Part shown: one piece after another, positions 16,582 to 24,380 of the stretch
Layout of the letters: every line of letters begins with the position of its first letter
Numbering within the stretch: the stretch's first letter is position 1
From: Ignavibacteriales bacterium
GTDB taxonomy: Bacteria > Bacteroidota > Ignavibacteria > UBA10030
DNA: 44,770 bases
Direction: 5' to 3'
Assembly (NCBI GenBank): GCA_016193365.1
Contig: JACPSI010000076.1
Location: 1 to 44,770, forward strand
Position numbers and translations under genes: made by a program
The notes under the pieces: generated by a model
Databases searched by the model: none
What the model was told of the DNA's origin: nothing
Seen by the model: the letters and a program-made list of their open reading frames with translations, nothing else

Positions 16582-16758
16582 ATGAAACGCCAATTAACGA
16601 GAATCTTCAGCGTCGTTGGTGTTGTGATGTTGGCCTCTCTCGCAACCACACAAGGAGGCCCATATGATTCGACGTTCTCTCATAATCCTTCTCAGCATCA
16701 CCGCCTCGCTTGGCCTTGTCGGATGCAGCGCTGCACGTTACGGCGCATCCATCGATAA
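16582..16758 (+). CDS. Possible short signal-peptide-like reading frame
   Basis: 58 codons from an ATG preceded by AAGGAAGG. The first 24 residues look like a signal peptide (MKRQLTRIFSVVGVVMLASL...), but the rest is out-of-frame overlap with the lipoprotein gene beginning at 16664 and resembles no family. It may be a leader peptide whose translation couples to the next gene, or the remnant of a decayed gene. Confidence 0.25.
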   Translation: MKRQLTRIFSVVGVVMLASLATTQGGPYDSTFSHNPSQHHRLAWPCRMQRCTLRRIHR

Positions 16759-17029
16759 ACCAGCGAAGCAGTTTACAGTTGTTCGTCATGTAAAGTTTGA
16801 AGACAAAGGCGGTTGGGTGTTCTTCGGCGCAGCCTCGGTCAATTCCGTTTCCTTCGAGCCTGAACTCAGAGACGCCATGCAAAACGCGGGAGGAGACGAA
16901 GTCATGAACGTCGTGGTGACGTCGGTACAAAACGCCGACGACATTGCCATCACGGTGTTGTGCCTGTTCGGGATTGTATACAGTACGCGCACATTTACCG
17001 TTGAAGCAGACATCATTGCATACAAGTAA
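16664..17029 (+). CDS. Small lipoprotein of unknown function
   Basis: 121 residues with a lipoprotein signal (SITASLGLVGC, Cys about 21). The mature part is a compact alpha/beta domain with HVKFEDKGGWVFFGAASVN and ends YSTRTFTVEADIIAYK. A second, damaged copy of this gene follows immediately (17047-17488), sharing KGGW in the middle and YSTRT..EAD at the end. AAGGAGG precedes the ATG by 6 nt. It is reminiscent of small envelope lipoproteins of the TRL/Bor type, but I cannot assign a family with confidence. Confidence 0.7.
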   Translation: MIRRSLIILLSITASLGLVGCSAARYGASIDKPAKQFTVVRHVKFEDKGGWVFFGAASVNSVSFEPELRDAMQNAGGDEVMNVVVTSVQNADDIAITVLCLFGIVYSTRTFTVEADIIAYK

Positions 17030-17046
17030 GCCAGGGAGAACTCACG

Positions 17047-17488
17047 ATGAAAACTCGTATTGTTGCTTTTTCAATCCTCGGCTTCGTACTCTCCGCATGC
17101 CACACTGCGCAGTTCACACTCCATGTCCCGCCAAAACAGGAGAGGCCTTTCAGAGTTCTCAAGCATGTCAGTGTAGAGAGCAAAGGAGGCTGGTTGTTTT
17201 CACTGCTCCTCGTTAAACAGACGGAAGTTCATGACCTTTTGAAGAAGCAAGTGGAGTCTGTCCAGGGGGACAAAGCGGTGAATATTAGGATAACGGATAA
17301 ATGAAGATGCGGTGGATGTGTTGGTGCCGGCGTTGATCTCGAATGCGGTGTATTACCGGGTGTATGGAATCTCGAAAGATGCAACCCTTTCTACGGGGAT
17401 TGCCAATCTCGCAACGATTTACAGCACGAGAACCTACATTATTGAAGCCGATGTCATCAAATATGAGGATCAGGGAGAAAGTGAATAG
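17047..17488 (+). pseudogene. Frameshifted paralogue of the preceding lipoprotein
   Basis: The first frame (17047-17304, 85 residues) has a lipoprotein signal (FVLSAC) and HVSVESKGGWLFS, matching the 16664 gene, then stops at TGA 17302-17304. The following frame (from about 17303) runs to a TAG at 17486-17488 and encodes EDAVDVLVPALISN... then IYSTRTYIIEADVIKY, the exact counterpart of the end of the 16664 protein (VYSTRTFTVEADIIAY). The change of frame must fall in about 9 nt, between a TAA in the second frame and the TGA. One extra base in ACGGATAAAT would explain it. A sequencing error or a programmed shift are alternatives. Confidence 0.75.
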
Positions 17489-17540
17489 GCAATTGTTGGT
17501 TGTTCCGGATTCTGAGAGGTAGTCCCCATTTCAGCCACGG

Positions 17541-17574
17541 CCTGGACTCCTCCTTCCAATCCGATTGAGTGACA
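17541..17574. repeat. Degenerate GTCATTCC-type repeat fragment
   Basis: CCTGGACTCC...ATCCG...GAGTGACA corresponds to the second half of the repeat at 21591-21670 (CCTGGACTCCCGCTAAC...GGGAGTGACA). Apart from this and the regulatory-like repeat at 17798, the 17489-17965 gap shows no supported gene. Confidence 0.45.
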
Positions 17575-17797
17575 AAGGTAGAATATCATACCGGCTGACA
17601 TCGCGTTGTTGCCTCCGCTTTTTGTGGAGGGTAAATGAAATCTGCTCCAGGCTGAGCTCGCGCTCGCAATCCTCGTGACGGTTATGTAGTTTGGTCTGTG
17701 TTCCGTCAGATTTATTAAGAACCGAGAGAGCCAACATCGGGAAAAAATTCCCCCGTAAAACTGAGATTCATTCCTGTCTTTCTGTCAAACCTTTAAA

Positions 17798-17834
17798 AAT
17801 CAACCACTTAGTCTATACCGTGTTCTCGGTATTG
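17798..17834. promoter_or_regulatory. 37-nt regulatory-like repeat, copy 2
   Basis: Second copy of the element at 16472-16508, with one change that breaks one pair of the palindrome (TACCGTG-TT-CTCGGTA). It lies 132 nt upstream of the patatin-like phospholipase, in the position of an upstream control site. Confidence 0.5.
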
Positions 17835-17965
17835 CGCTGAACTCCGAAATACTATAGTTTACACTCCGGTTTTTCTGCTGAAGCAAAACTCGCGAAGGGA
17901 GGCGCCCACGTGGAATTGCTCTTTCCCGCCTCCATTGCATAAACGTTTTCGATGCGGAGCTTCGC

Positions 17966-19666
17966 ATGAAAGATTTCAAACTCGGCCTGGCGTTATCGGG
18001 CGGCGGCTTCCGCGCTTCGCTGTTCCACATCGGCGTGCTGGCCCGGCTTGCAGAATTGAACGTGTTGCGTTCCGTGGAAGTACTCTCCACCGTTTCCGGC
18101 GGCTCCATCGTCGGAGCGTTATACTATCTCCACCTGAAACGCCTCCTTGAATCCAAAACCGACTCGCAGATCACGGCCGCCGATTACGTCGGGATTGTGC
18201 ACTCGATTCAAACGAGTTTTCTCGACGGCGTCCGCACCAACGTCCGTGTCCGCGCATACGCGAATTACCTGAAAAACTGGAGGATGATTTTCAAACGGAG
18301 CTACTCGCGCAGCGACCGCATGGCGGAGCTGTACAACGGCACATTCTACGACCCCGTCGCACGACACATCCCCAGTATCGGACACGATAACGTCCTGATG
18401 AAAGAGCTCCTCGTTCATCCCATGGGAGGCCCGACGAATTTTTCACCGTTGAAGCACAACGCCCGCCGCAACGCCAAAGTGCCGATGCTGATCATCAACG
18501 CTACGACGCTGAACACCGGCCGCAACTGGCAGTTCACGGCGGTGTCCATGGGTGAACGTGAGCCGAAAAAAGGTACAACTGACTTTGATAAAAATCTCTT
18601 TCTCGATGCATTCACATACAAGGACTTCGAGGGCGAAGAATTCCGCAACACACCACGGGAAAAATACGATCGCGTGCCATTGAGTGTCGCTGTCGCTGCC
18701 TCAGCGTGCGTGCCCGGCATCTTTCGCCCTCTTCCGCTGACGGATTTATATCCAAACGTCGTTCCGAAACTTGTCGACGGCGGCGTTCAGGACAACCAGG
18801 GCGTCACGTCCATTCTCTACGAGAATTGTACACACGTTATCGTCAGCGACGCCAGCGGACAGCTGGACGACCAGGCAAAACCAAAAAGCGCTTTGCTCTT
18901 CGCCGTCTGGCGTACAAAGGGAATTCTCGAAGACAGAGTGCGCGACCTTGAACTCGAATCCGTCGTCGCGTACGACCACGACGAAAGCACGCGAGCCCTT
19001 CTCCACCTTCGTGAGGATCTTGATGTCCAGAGGCTCAAACCAGGAGATTCGGTCAAAGAGAACGACAAGATTGACGACGGCGTCACAAACTACGGTATTC
19101 TGCGAAAAGCCCAGCGCAGGCTCTCGAACATTCGCACGGACCTCGACGCATTTACGGACGTCGAAGCTTTTTCGCTGATGCAGAGCGGCTACAACATGGC
19201 ATCTTCCATCCCGCGCGGTTTTATAAAAGCGAAAAGTAAAACGAAAAAATCCGCCGATATTCTTTTTCCGGGGTGGACATTCGAACGAATCAAAGCGTAT
19301 GCCGACGGAACGCGCCGGAGCGCAAAGTATCTTCGCCATCTGGACATTGCAGCCGAACAGTTCTTCAAGATCTACAGTTTTGAAAGTCGTTTCGTCAGGA
19401 CTGTTTTAAAATTCGGCACGATCCTTTTCTGGCTTGCCGTGCTCGCCGGACTCGTCGCTGAAAGTGTTTTCGTTGAAAGCGCGCTGGCAACGTTTCTTAT
19501 GGATACTGTGGCCCTGGAGCAGATTTTCGCACACATCATCTCTGCGGCCATTTCAGCATGGTTGCTTGTGATTGTGGGGTCTGTGATTGTCTCGTTGTTC
19601 TCTTTTGTTCATTTGAAAACGGTGAACAAATGGTTTTTGTGGAGGGGCAGGCTTGAGGCGTTGTAG
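17966..19666 (+). CDS. Patatin-like phospholipase with C-terminal membrane anchor
   Basis: 566 residues. Patatin hydrolases use a Ser-Asp dyad to release fatty acids from phospholipids. Seen: oxyanion loop SGGGFRAS (residues 11-18), nucleophile Ser47 in VSGGSIVGA, and Asp271 in the DGG motif (LVDGGVQDNQG). The region 275-470 is a charged extension. Two hydrophobic helices at about 478-502 and 528-548 anchor the C-terminus in a membrane, so the enzyme probably acts on the inner leaflet; no signal peptide is present. The start at 17966 gives MKDFKLGLALSGGG, the expected distance to the oxyanion loop. Possible roles: lipid turnover, or an effector of a stress/defence response; neighbours do not decide. 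Confidence 0.88.
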   Translation: MKDFKLGLALSGGGFRASLFHIGVLARLAELNVLRSVEVLSTVSGGSIVGALYYLHLKRLLESKTDSQITAADYVGIVHSIQTSFLDGVRTNVRVRAYANYLKNWRMIFKRSYSRSDRMAELYNGTFYDPVARHIPSIGHDNVLMKELLVHPMGGPTNFSPLKHNARRNAKVPMLIINATTLNTGRNWQFTAVSMGEREPKKGTTDFDKNLFLDAFTYKDFEGEEFRNTPREKYDRVPLSVAVAASACVPGIFRPLPLTDLYPNVVPKLVDGGVQDNQGVTSILYENCTHVIVSDASGQLDDQAKPKSALLFAVWRTKGILEDRVRDLELESVVAYDHDESTRALLHLREDLDVQRLKPGDSVKENDKIDDGVTNYGILRKAQRRLSNIRTDLDAFTDVEAFSLMQSGYNMASSIPRGFIKAKSKTKKSADILFPGWTFERIKAYADGTRRSAKYLRHLDIAAEQFFKIYSFESRFVRTVLKFGTILFWLAVLAGLVAESVFVESALATFLMDTVALEQIFAHIISAAISAWLLVIVGSVIVSLFSFVHLKTVNKWFLWRGRLEAL

Positions 19667-19689
19667 GGTTGTGGGACTCAACCCCTCGC

Positions 19690-19725
19690 ATCTGTAGGGA
19701 CGTTCAATTGAACGTCCCTACAGAT
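19690..19725. repeat. Perfect 36-bp palindrome
   Basis: Two 18-nt arms (left ATCTGTAGGGACGTTCAA) are exact reverse complements with no loop. Its ends TGTAGGG/CCCTACA match the palindrome in the RAYT gene at 4352. It lies in the gap after the phospholipase and could act as terminator as well as mobile hairpin. Confidence 0.85.
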
Positions 19726-19756
19726 CAAGCATGAGTGCCAAACCAAGGGAACCTAC

Positions 19757-20407
19757 ATGAAAAACCTCTTTCGCTTTACCGTGCTGGCTGCTTTTTGCCT
19801 CACGATCACGTTCGCTCCGGCACAGAAGAAATACAAGCCGGGCGTTGCACGGTGGCCGGTGAAGATCAGCGTCGTTGAGAGCAAGATGAACAAAAAGGCA
19901 AAACGCATTGCATTGCAGAGCCTTCTCTTCATGCCGAATCCGCAGGACGTCAAGCGCAACGATGTGAGATACCAGGACGCCCTGATACCGTATTTCGAAA
20001 ACCCGTCAAAGCTGCGCGAAGGCGATATCGTGCGGACGACGGGCTGGTTTCATCTCGTGGGATTTGAAGACGACGGCGATTATCATATTCAGATCAGCCG
20101 CACGCGCGAATCGGGAGACAGCTGTTTGATTGTCGAGGTTCCGCATCCGGATTTCGTCACGGGAAAAATGAAACAACGCGCGGAGAAGGTGCGCAAGTTT
20201 GTGCGGGACAAAATACTGAAAGGCGCCGAGCCAGGCGGAGGCGGCAGGAAGATCAAACATCCTCAATTTGTATACATCACCGGTCAACTGTTTTTCGACA
20301 GCTGGCATGTGCCGGATAAAGAGCCGCGGGGGATGAAAGGCATGAAGGCAGCAACGCTGTGGGAAATACATCCGGTGACGTCGATGGGGTTTGCGAAGGA
20401 ACCGTAA
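19757..20407 (+). CDS. Secreted protein of unknown function
   Basis: 216 residues. A clear signal peptide (MKNLFRFTVLAAFCLTITFAPA-Q). The mature part is predicted mixed beta, with LREGDIVRTTGWFHLVGFEDDGDYHIQIS and ending in TLWEIHPVTSM. That ending and the central strand pattern suggest an OB-like beta-barrel of a type seen in other secreted proteins, but I cannot name a family. Located between a phospholipase and a membrane protein, all on one strand with repeats between, so probably transcribed alone. AGGGAA precedes the start. Confidence 0.7.
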   Translation: MKNLFRFTVLAAFCLTITFAPAQKKYKPGVARWPVKISVVESKMNKKAKRIALQSLLFMPNPQDVKRNDVRYQDALIPYFENPSKLREGDIVRTTGWFHLVGFEDDGDYHIQISRTRESGDSCLIVEVPHPDFVTGKMKQRAEKVRKFVRDKILKGAEPGGGGRKIKHPQFVYITGQLFFDSWHVPDKEPRGMKGMKAATLWEIHPVTSMGFAKEP

Positions 20408-20479
20408 GAATCATCACGTTTGTAGGAGCCGACGCAATAAGAAATTGAACATTCGCACGATGAAGCTTGTAAGAATGTT

Positions 20480-20815
20480 GTCCATTTCTTTGTCCGTTCC
20501 GAAAAACGGAACGAGATCTCGATCCTTCGGATCGGACTCGCCCACCAGCCCGCCGAGCGGTCTGGCGGGAAGAAATGGACGAAAGTCCCGCTTTACGGGA
20601 TGGCGCGAATCGTAATTTTTTCGAGCGCCAAAAGGGCGTATGTCGAAATCGGAACGCACTTTGAGCCTCTACCCCGCGTGCCCGAAATCTCCGTGCGTAA
20701 AGTGATGAGAAAATGTTAACCATTGTCAGAATTGCACGTCGATTTAATGTCCCGCGTATATCGGCTCCAACGCACAAACCCGGCCGATTTCGACGCGCCC
20801 CCACAGCCATGGCTC
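20480..20815. repeat. Composite hairpin-repeat cluster (reverse-oriented modules)
   Basis: Outer arms GTCCATTTCTT (20480-20490) and AAGAAATGGAC (20570-20580) pair across a roughly 80-nt loop that itself holds hairpins (GTTCCG-AAAAA-CGGAAC; CGATCCTTCGGATCG; CCCGCC...GGCGGG). Between about 20710 and 20815, the reverse strand carries GTCGAAATCGGCC, GTGCGTTGGAGCCGA, CGCGGGAC and AATTCTGA in the order seen in the 26.99-28.49 kb array. This fills the 510-nt gap between 20407 and 20918; no gene is supported there. Confidence 0.6.
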
Positions 20816-20917
20816 TTATGGAGTTATCGGCAAATGCCTTGGACATAAACAAGGATGAATTCAACAACACGTCGCACCTACAAACCAACACCACAAGACA
20901 TACATCAGGAGGTACAT

Positions 20918-21589
20918 ATGCCTGACGACAAACCATCCGGATTTAAAAACATTTTCAAAGAGGCATCCCTCGCAGCGTGCATCATCGGGGCGGTGGGCGG
21001 AATGTCGCCCGAATTGGTCAAAATGATTCAACCTGCGCTCAGGGACGACCTTCCGAGCATCGGCCAGGCCGTCGCGCTGACTATTCTCGCATTCATCGGG
21101 TTCATCGCCGTCCTGCGTTATAAAGAAAAAAACTGGGAACGTGCGTTCGTTCTCGGCATCGGCGCGCCCGCACTCATCGGCAGCCTGGTGGGTCAGGCTG
21201 GAACGGCATTGGCTTCAGCCGACGTGCGCTTCGACGTCGTGTCCGTATTGTACGCCCAGCCGGCGGACGCGTCCAAAACGGTGCGGATCGTTGTGCGTGA
21301 GAACGAGAGTCCGCATAAAATAAGCGCGCTGTTCATCCGTGCCGACGAGAACGCCGTCCTGTTTACGACAACAGGCGACACTATTTCCGTGGCCGTACCC
21401 GGGAAAACAAAATCATTGATTGTGCGGCTCAGTGAAGCCGACAAAGGATTGGAATTGCCGATGTCCGGCCTGAGTCCTGAAGGGACCTTTGATATTCGCG
21501 TGACGAAGAATAAATTCTGGAAGGATTTTTTTCAAACGCTTGGGAATGCGAAGTCGCCGGAGTATAGGATAGAGAGAGCAAAGAAGTAA
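20918..21589 (+). CDS. Membrane protein of unknown function
   Basis: I start at the ATG at 20918, which has GGAGG 5 nt upstream; an in-frame ATG at 20855 would add 21 residues without hydrophobic character. The 223-residue protein has three hydrophobic segments in its first 105 residues (SLAACIIGAVGG, VALTILAFIGFIAVL, FVLGIGAPALIGSLVGQAGTALA) followed by an extra-membrane beta-rich domain of about 115 residues. No family recognised. The layout, membrane part then soluble sensor-like part, suggests an envelope role. Confidence 0.7.
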   Translation: MPDDKPSGFKNIFKEASLAACIIGAVGGMSPELVKMIQPALRDDLPSIGQAVALTILAFIGFIAVLRYKEKNWERAFVLGIGAPALIGSLVGQAGTALASADVRFDVVSVLYAQPADASKTVRIVVRENESPHKISALFIRADENAVLFTTTGDTISVAVPGKTKSLIVRLSEADKGLELPMSGLSPEGTFDIRVTKNKFWKDFFQTLGNAKSPEYRIERAKK

Positions 21590-21590
21590 A

Positions 21591-21718
21591 TGTCATTCCG
21601 TCGGATTGTAAGACGGAATCCAGAACTCGGCTTAGTCCTGGACTCCCGCTAACAATCCGCGGGAGTGACAGATAGTACGTTTGTCATTCCCGCACGTTTT
21701 AAGCGGGAATCCAGAACG
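21591..21718. repeat. GTCATTCC-type palindromic repeats upstream of GIY-YIG gene
   Basis: An 80-nt unit (21591-21670) starts TGTCATTCCGTCGG and ends CGCGGGAGTGACA, with inner inverted parts ATTCCGTC/GACGGAAT and ACTCCCGC/GCGGGAGT. A half unit follows at 21682-21718 (GTCATTCCCGC/GCGGGAAT). The type is widespread in bacterial genomes (dRS3-like GTCATTCCCGC...GCGGGAATCCAG repeats). Confidence 0.75.
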
Positions 21719-21740
21719 AGTGTAATACTGAACATCTGCA

Positions 21741-22109
21741 ATGTTCGAGCAAAAGACATACTATGTGTACTTAATGGCGAGCAAAAAAAATGGAACTCTC
21801 TATACTGGAATTTCGAGCGAGCTTCTGATAAGGGCACATCAGCACAAGAATGGCGACTATGACGGTTTCACGAAGAAATACGATGTGCACTTACTCGTGT
21901 ATTACGAGATGCATGAAGACGTCGACGAAGCGATAGCTCGTGAAAAGCAAATCAAGAAGTGGCGAAGGAAATGGAAGTTGGCTTTGATTGAGAAGCACAA
22001 CCCAAAGTGGCAGGATTTGATTGGTGAGGACGGAGAGATACTGCCGTTGCCACGCGAGTATCTTGTCATTCCGCCGGATTTTAAGTCGGAATCCAGATCC
22101 CGGCTATGA
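21741..22109 (+). CDS. GIY-YIG endonuclease-domain protein
   Basis: 122 residues. The GIY-YIG core is YVYLM (8-12)...LYTGI (20-24) with Arg31 and His33-x-His35, and the metal-binding Glu lies in AIAREKQIKKW. This matches small stand-alone UPF0213-type GIY-YIG proteins of about 85-100 residues, which cleave DNA in structure-specific ways but whose cellular role is unclear. Residues from about 108 on (VIPPDFKSESRSRL) are encoded by the start of the repeat at 22064, which also supplies the TGA, so the natural C-terminus was replaced. The gene is bracketed by repeats of one type on both sides. Confidence 0.82.
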   Translation: MFEQKTYYVYLMASKKNGTLYTGISSELLIRAHQHKNGDYDGFTKKYDVHLLVYYEMHEDVDEAIAREKQIKKWRRKWKLALIEKHNPKWQDLIGEDGEILPLPREYLVIPPDFKSESRSRL

Positions 22110-22189
22110 CCTGGACTCCCGCCTGCCTGTCCGGTAGGCAGGCTAAAAATCCGCCCGCTACAAAGCTTGGCGGGCAAGCGGGCGTGACA
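22064..22189. repeat. GTCATTCC-type repeat with nested palindrome downstream of GIY-YIG gene
   Basis: Starts TGTCATTCCGCCGGATTTTA, like the upstream unit, and ends GCGGGCGTGACA. A palindrome CCTGCC...GGTAGGCAGG (22122-22142) and a CCGCCCGC/GCGGGCAAGCGGGC segment are inserted in its middle. Overlaps the last 46 nt of the GIY-YIG gene. Confidence 0.75.
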
Positions 22190-22220
22190 AGATTTAGGTT
22201 CCACTTAAACCATAACTCCT

Positions 22221-23621
22221 ATGTGCCTTCAACATTCCGCCGTACGTCCGTATCAAAAATGGCATTGGGCAGGCGATGAGCTCATTGCAGAGCCAATCAT
22301 CCCCTCCAGTCGAAAAGTGCCGCACACGAAGATCACGCGCTACAACATCGACATCCGCTCATTCCTGGCTCTTGAGAATGATGCCGTCGTCCTCAATTTT
22401 TTGCAGAAACACATCGACCGGCTGCCGGTTGAACATCAGCTGAAATTCATGTCCGATGAGGCGGGTTCGTTCGACTTCCGCGCCGCTGCTGTGAAACGGT
22501 CCATGCAAAGCTTGTGGTACAAACGTTCAAGGCGGGTCTTCGACTCCTGGCTTTTTCCCGAAGAAACCCTCGCGCAGGGCGGCGGAGATTGCGAGGATCT
22601 TTCCTTTTTGCTCGCGGCGCTTCTTCAGTCAAGCGGCATCAGCGAGTATTGTATTCGCGTGGCTCTCGGCTCTCTTGAGGGCTCCACCGCGGACGGAAAG
22701 CGGCTGAAGTTTAATCACGCCTGGGTGATGTATCAAAACGAGCGCGGTGCATGGGAAATTCTCGACCCTACCTCCATAGTAAAGTCCAAGCCAGTCAAGA
22801 AGGCTGTTGCCGGGAAGCAGGTGGAATACATACCGCATTTCGTTTTCAACCGTTCACATTTGTGGCGCATCCGTTCCAGCTTCAAAGCCGCCGGGAAGCG
22901 GTTCTTGCGTTATGTTTCGGACCGTTCGTTCTGGGATGAATTCAACCCCTCTTTTGCCGCCGGCATTCACAATGATATCTTTGACGAAGCGCTCAAGGAT
23001 ATGTCGTGGTCTGACCTCTGGCAGGTGAAAGCAGAGAGTTTTGCGATCGATGTGAACACGCTGCAGTACGACCCACGCGACCATTCGGATTTTGCTTCCC
23101 TCGATGAAACGTGGGAGCGGATCGGAGAGCGGCTCAAACCGTCGGCCTCGTTGGCGGATTTTGGTTGTGCAGGCCACGCAATCGCAGACTTTTACGCCCA
23201 TTCGCTGTATGGAAATTTTGCAGATCGCAACGACGACGGCTCGCTCAAACTGTATAATCCGGCCAAGGGCGTGCCCGCGTCGAGGTTAGTTTATAATTTT
23301 GACCGTCTCGCCCCCATCCCGGGCAACCCTTTCAATGCTCCGAAGGAAGCCGCCGACCATTGGAAAGGCAGATTGATCAGCGGGCAGTGGTGGCGGTGGT
23401 ATACGACGTTTCCGTCCGACTTGAAGAAACAGGAGGATTTTTCCACACGCAGAAGTCTGCCCGACCACGATGCGGTCGCGGTGGACAGCCCGACAAAACC
23501 CGGCCACCATAAATTTTATGAGAAAGAAGCGGAATACGAGCAACAGTTCAACCTTCGTAAAGCGGCGGCCATTGAGCATATCAAGCAAGCATACGGGACG
23601 TGGAAGAAAAATAATCCGTAA
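22221..23621 (+). CDS. Transglutaminase-like / HET-C-like two-domain protein
   Basis: 466 residues, no signal peptide. The N-terminal half has a transglutaminase-like (papain-fold) triad: Cys124 in GGGDCEDLSFLLAALL, His166 in NHAWVMY and Asp182 in WEILDPT. The C-terminal half contains GHAIADFYAHS (His319, Asp323, His327), the signature of HET-C / zinc-dependent phospholipase C-like helical domains, which coordinate metal. The combination suggests a protein that cuts or modifies proteins and lipids, but activity is inferred from motifs only. Its stop codon merges with the SD of the next gene (12-nt gap), so it forms a pair with the YiiX-like gene. Cellular role unknown. Confidence 0.75.
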   Translation: MCLQHSAVRPYQKWHWAGDELIAEPIIPSSRKVPHTKITRYNIDIRSFLALENDAVVLNFLQKHIDRLPVEHQLKFMSDEAGSFDFRAAAVKRSMQSLWYKRSRRVFDSWLFPEETLAQGGGDCEDLSFLLAALLQSSGISEYCIRVALGSLEGSTADGKRLKFNHAWVMYQNERGAWEILDPTSIVKSKPVKKAVAGKQVEYIPHFVFNRSHLWRIRSSFKAAGKRFLRYVSDRSFWDEFNPSFAAGIHNDIFDEALKDMSWSDLWQVKAESFAIDVNTLQYDPRDHSDFASLDETWERIGERLKPSASLADFGCAGHAIADFYAHSLYGNFADRNDDGSLKLYNPAKGVPASRLVYNFDRLAPIPGNPFNAPKEAADHWKGRLISGQWWRWYTTFPSDLKKQEDFSTRRSLPDHDAVAVDSPTKPGHHKFYEKEAEYEQQFNLRKAAAIEHIKQAYGTWKKNNP

Positions 23622-23633
23622 GGAGAACCACCA

Positions 23634-24245
23634 ATGAACCAGCAGCTTCTCGATTTCTTCACGAAACATTACGCGCCCGGGCGTGTGGCCCTCGTCGGAG
23701 CCACCGACGACATGTACATGCTCATCCGGGCAGGACAAAGCAGCATCACCGCCGACAAGAAACCTTCCAAATACAACCATGTGTTTCTTTTGGGAGAGCA
23801 ACGCGCCGGAACGATCTACATCCTCGAAAGCGACATTCATTTCAGCTTCAAAGAAATCCAGTTCATCAACGGCCCTCAGGAAAGCAAGCTCGAGAAATGG
23901 TGCATGGACACAGTCGAATACGCCGCAGTGCTCGGCATGGACCTCACGCCAGACCAGCAGAAAGAAGTTTTGTCAAAGGGACTGGAGATCTCGTACGACG
24001 ACCGCTATAAGTATCCGGTGGGAGAACTCGTGGGGACGTTGTGGGCGATGATCACCAAAACGTTGCACAAGAAGAACATTTTCGACAAAGAATTTGCCAT
24101 CCAGTGTGCGACGTTTGTGCGGACTTGCTACCAGAGCGTTGACAAGGACATGATCACGAGCAACACGCATCCGAGCAACACGTCGCCGGAGGAGATTGCG
24201 CAGAGCGGGATGTTTACGTTCAAGCAGGAATGGCGAAGGACATAA
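23634..24245 (+). CDS. Permuted papain-like (YiiX / NlpC-P60 type) protein
   Basis: 203 residues, no signal peptide. The order of catalytic elements is that of the circularly permuted NlpC/P60 (YiiX, DUF830-like) fold: an early His (His49 in KYNHVFLL) and acidic residue (Glu65 in IYILESD), then a late Cys158 in FAIQCATFVRTCYQ. These enzymes hydrolyse amide or ester bonds of peptides or lipids. TAAGGAG precedes the ATG. It follows the transglutaminase/HET-C-like gene and is probably co-translated with it. Identification rests on motif order only. Confidence 0.65.
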   Translation: MNQQLLDFFTKHYAPGRVALVGATDDMYMLIRAGQSSITADKKPSKYNHVFLLGEQRAGTIYILESDIHFSFKEIQFINGPQESKLEKWCMDTVEYAAVLGMDLTPDQQKEVLSKGLEISYDDRYKYPVGELVGTLWAMITKTLHKKNIFDKEFAIQCATFVRTCYQSVDKDMITSNTHPSNTSPEEIAQSGMFTFKQEWRRT

Positions 24246-24380
24246 GAATCCCCGATGACAACAATGGAATGCCATGACGAACATCATCTAAACTCAGATA
24301 GGAAATTCACGCTTCGGATACTAAGGTAATACCGTTGCTCTCGGTGAAACGGGGGCAGACATCCTCATAAGGAGGTTAGT

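Noticed and set aside
17302-17304. Programmed frameshift at AAA-TGA in the second lipoprotein
   Set aside because: No known slippery heptamer or release-factor-2-type CTT-TGA-C context; a simple one-base change is more economical.
18746-19339. 197-codon minus-strand frame inside the patatin gene
   Set aside because: Antisense to a protein with catalytic motifs; composition of a shadow frame.
20277-20936. 219-codon minus-strand frame across the 20.4-20.9 kb gap
   Set aside because: Runs through hairpin repeats and the end of the 19757 gene; Arg/Ser/Pro-rich with no family features.
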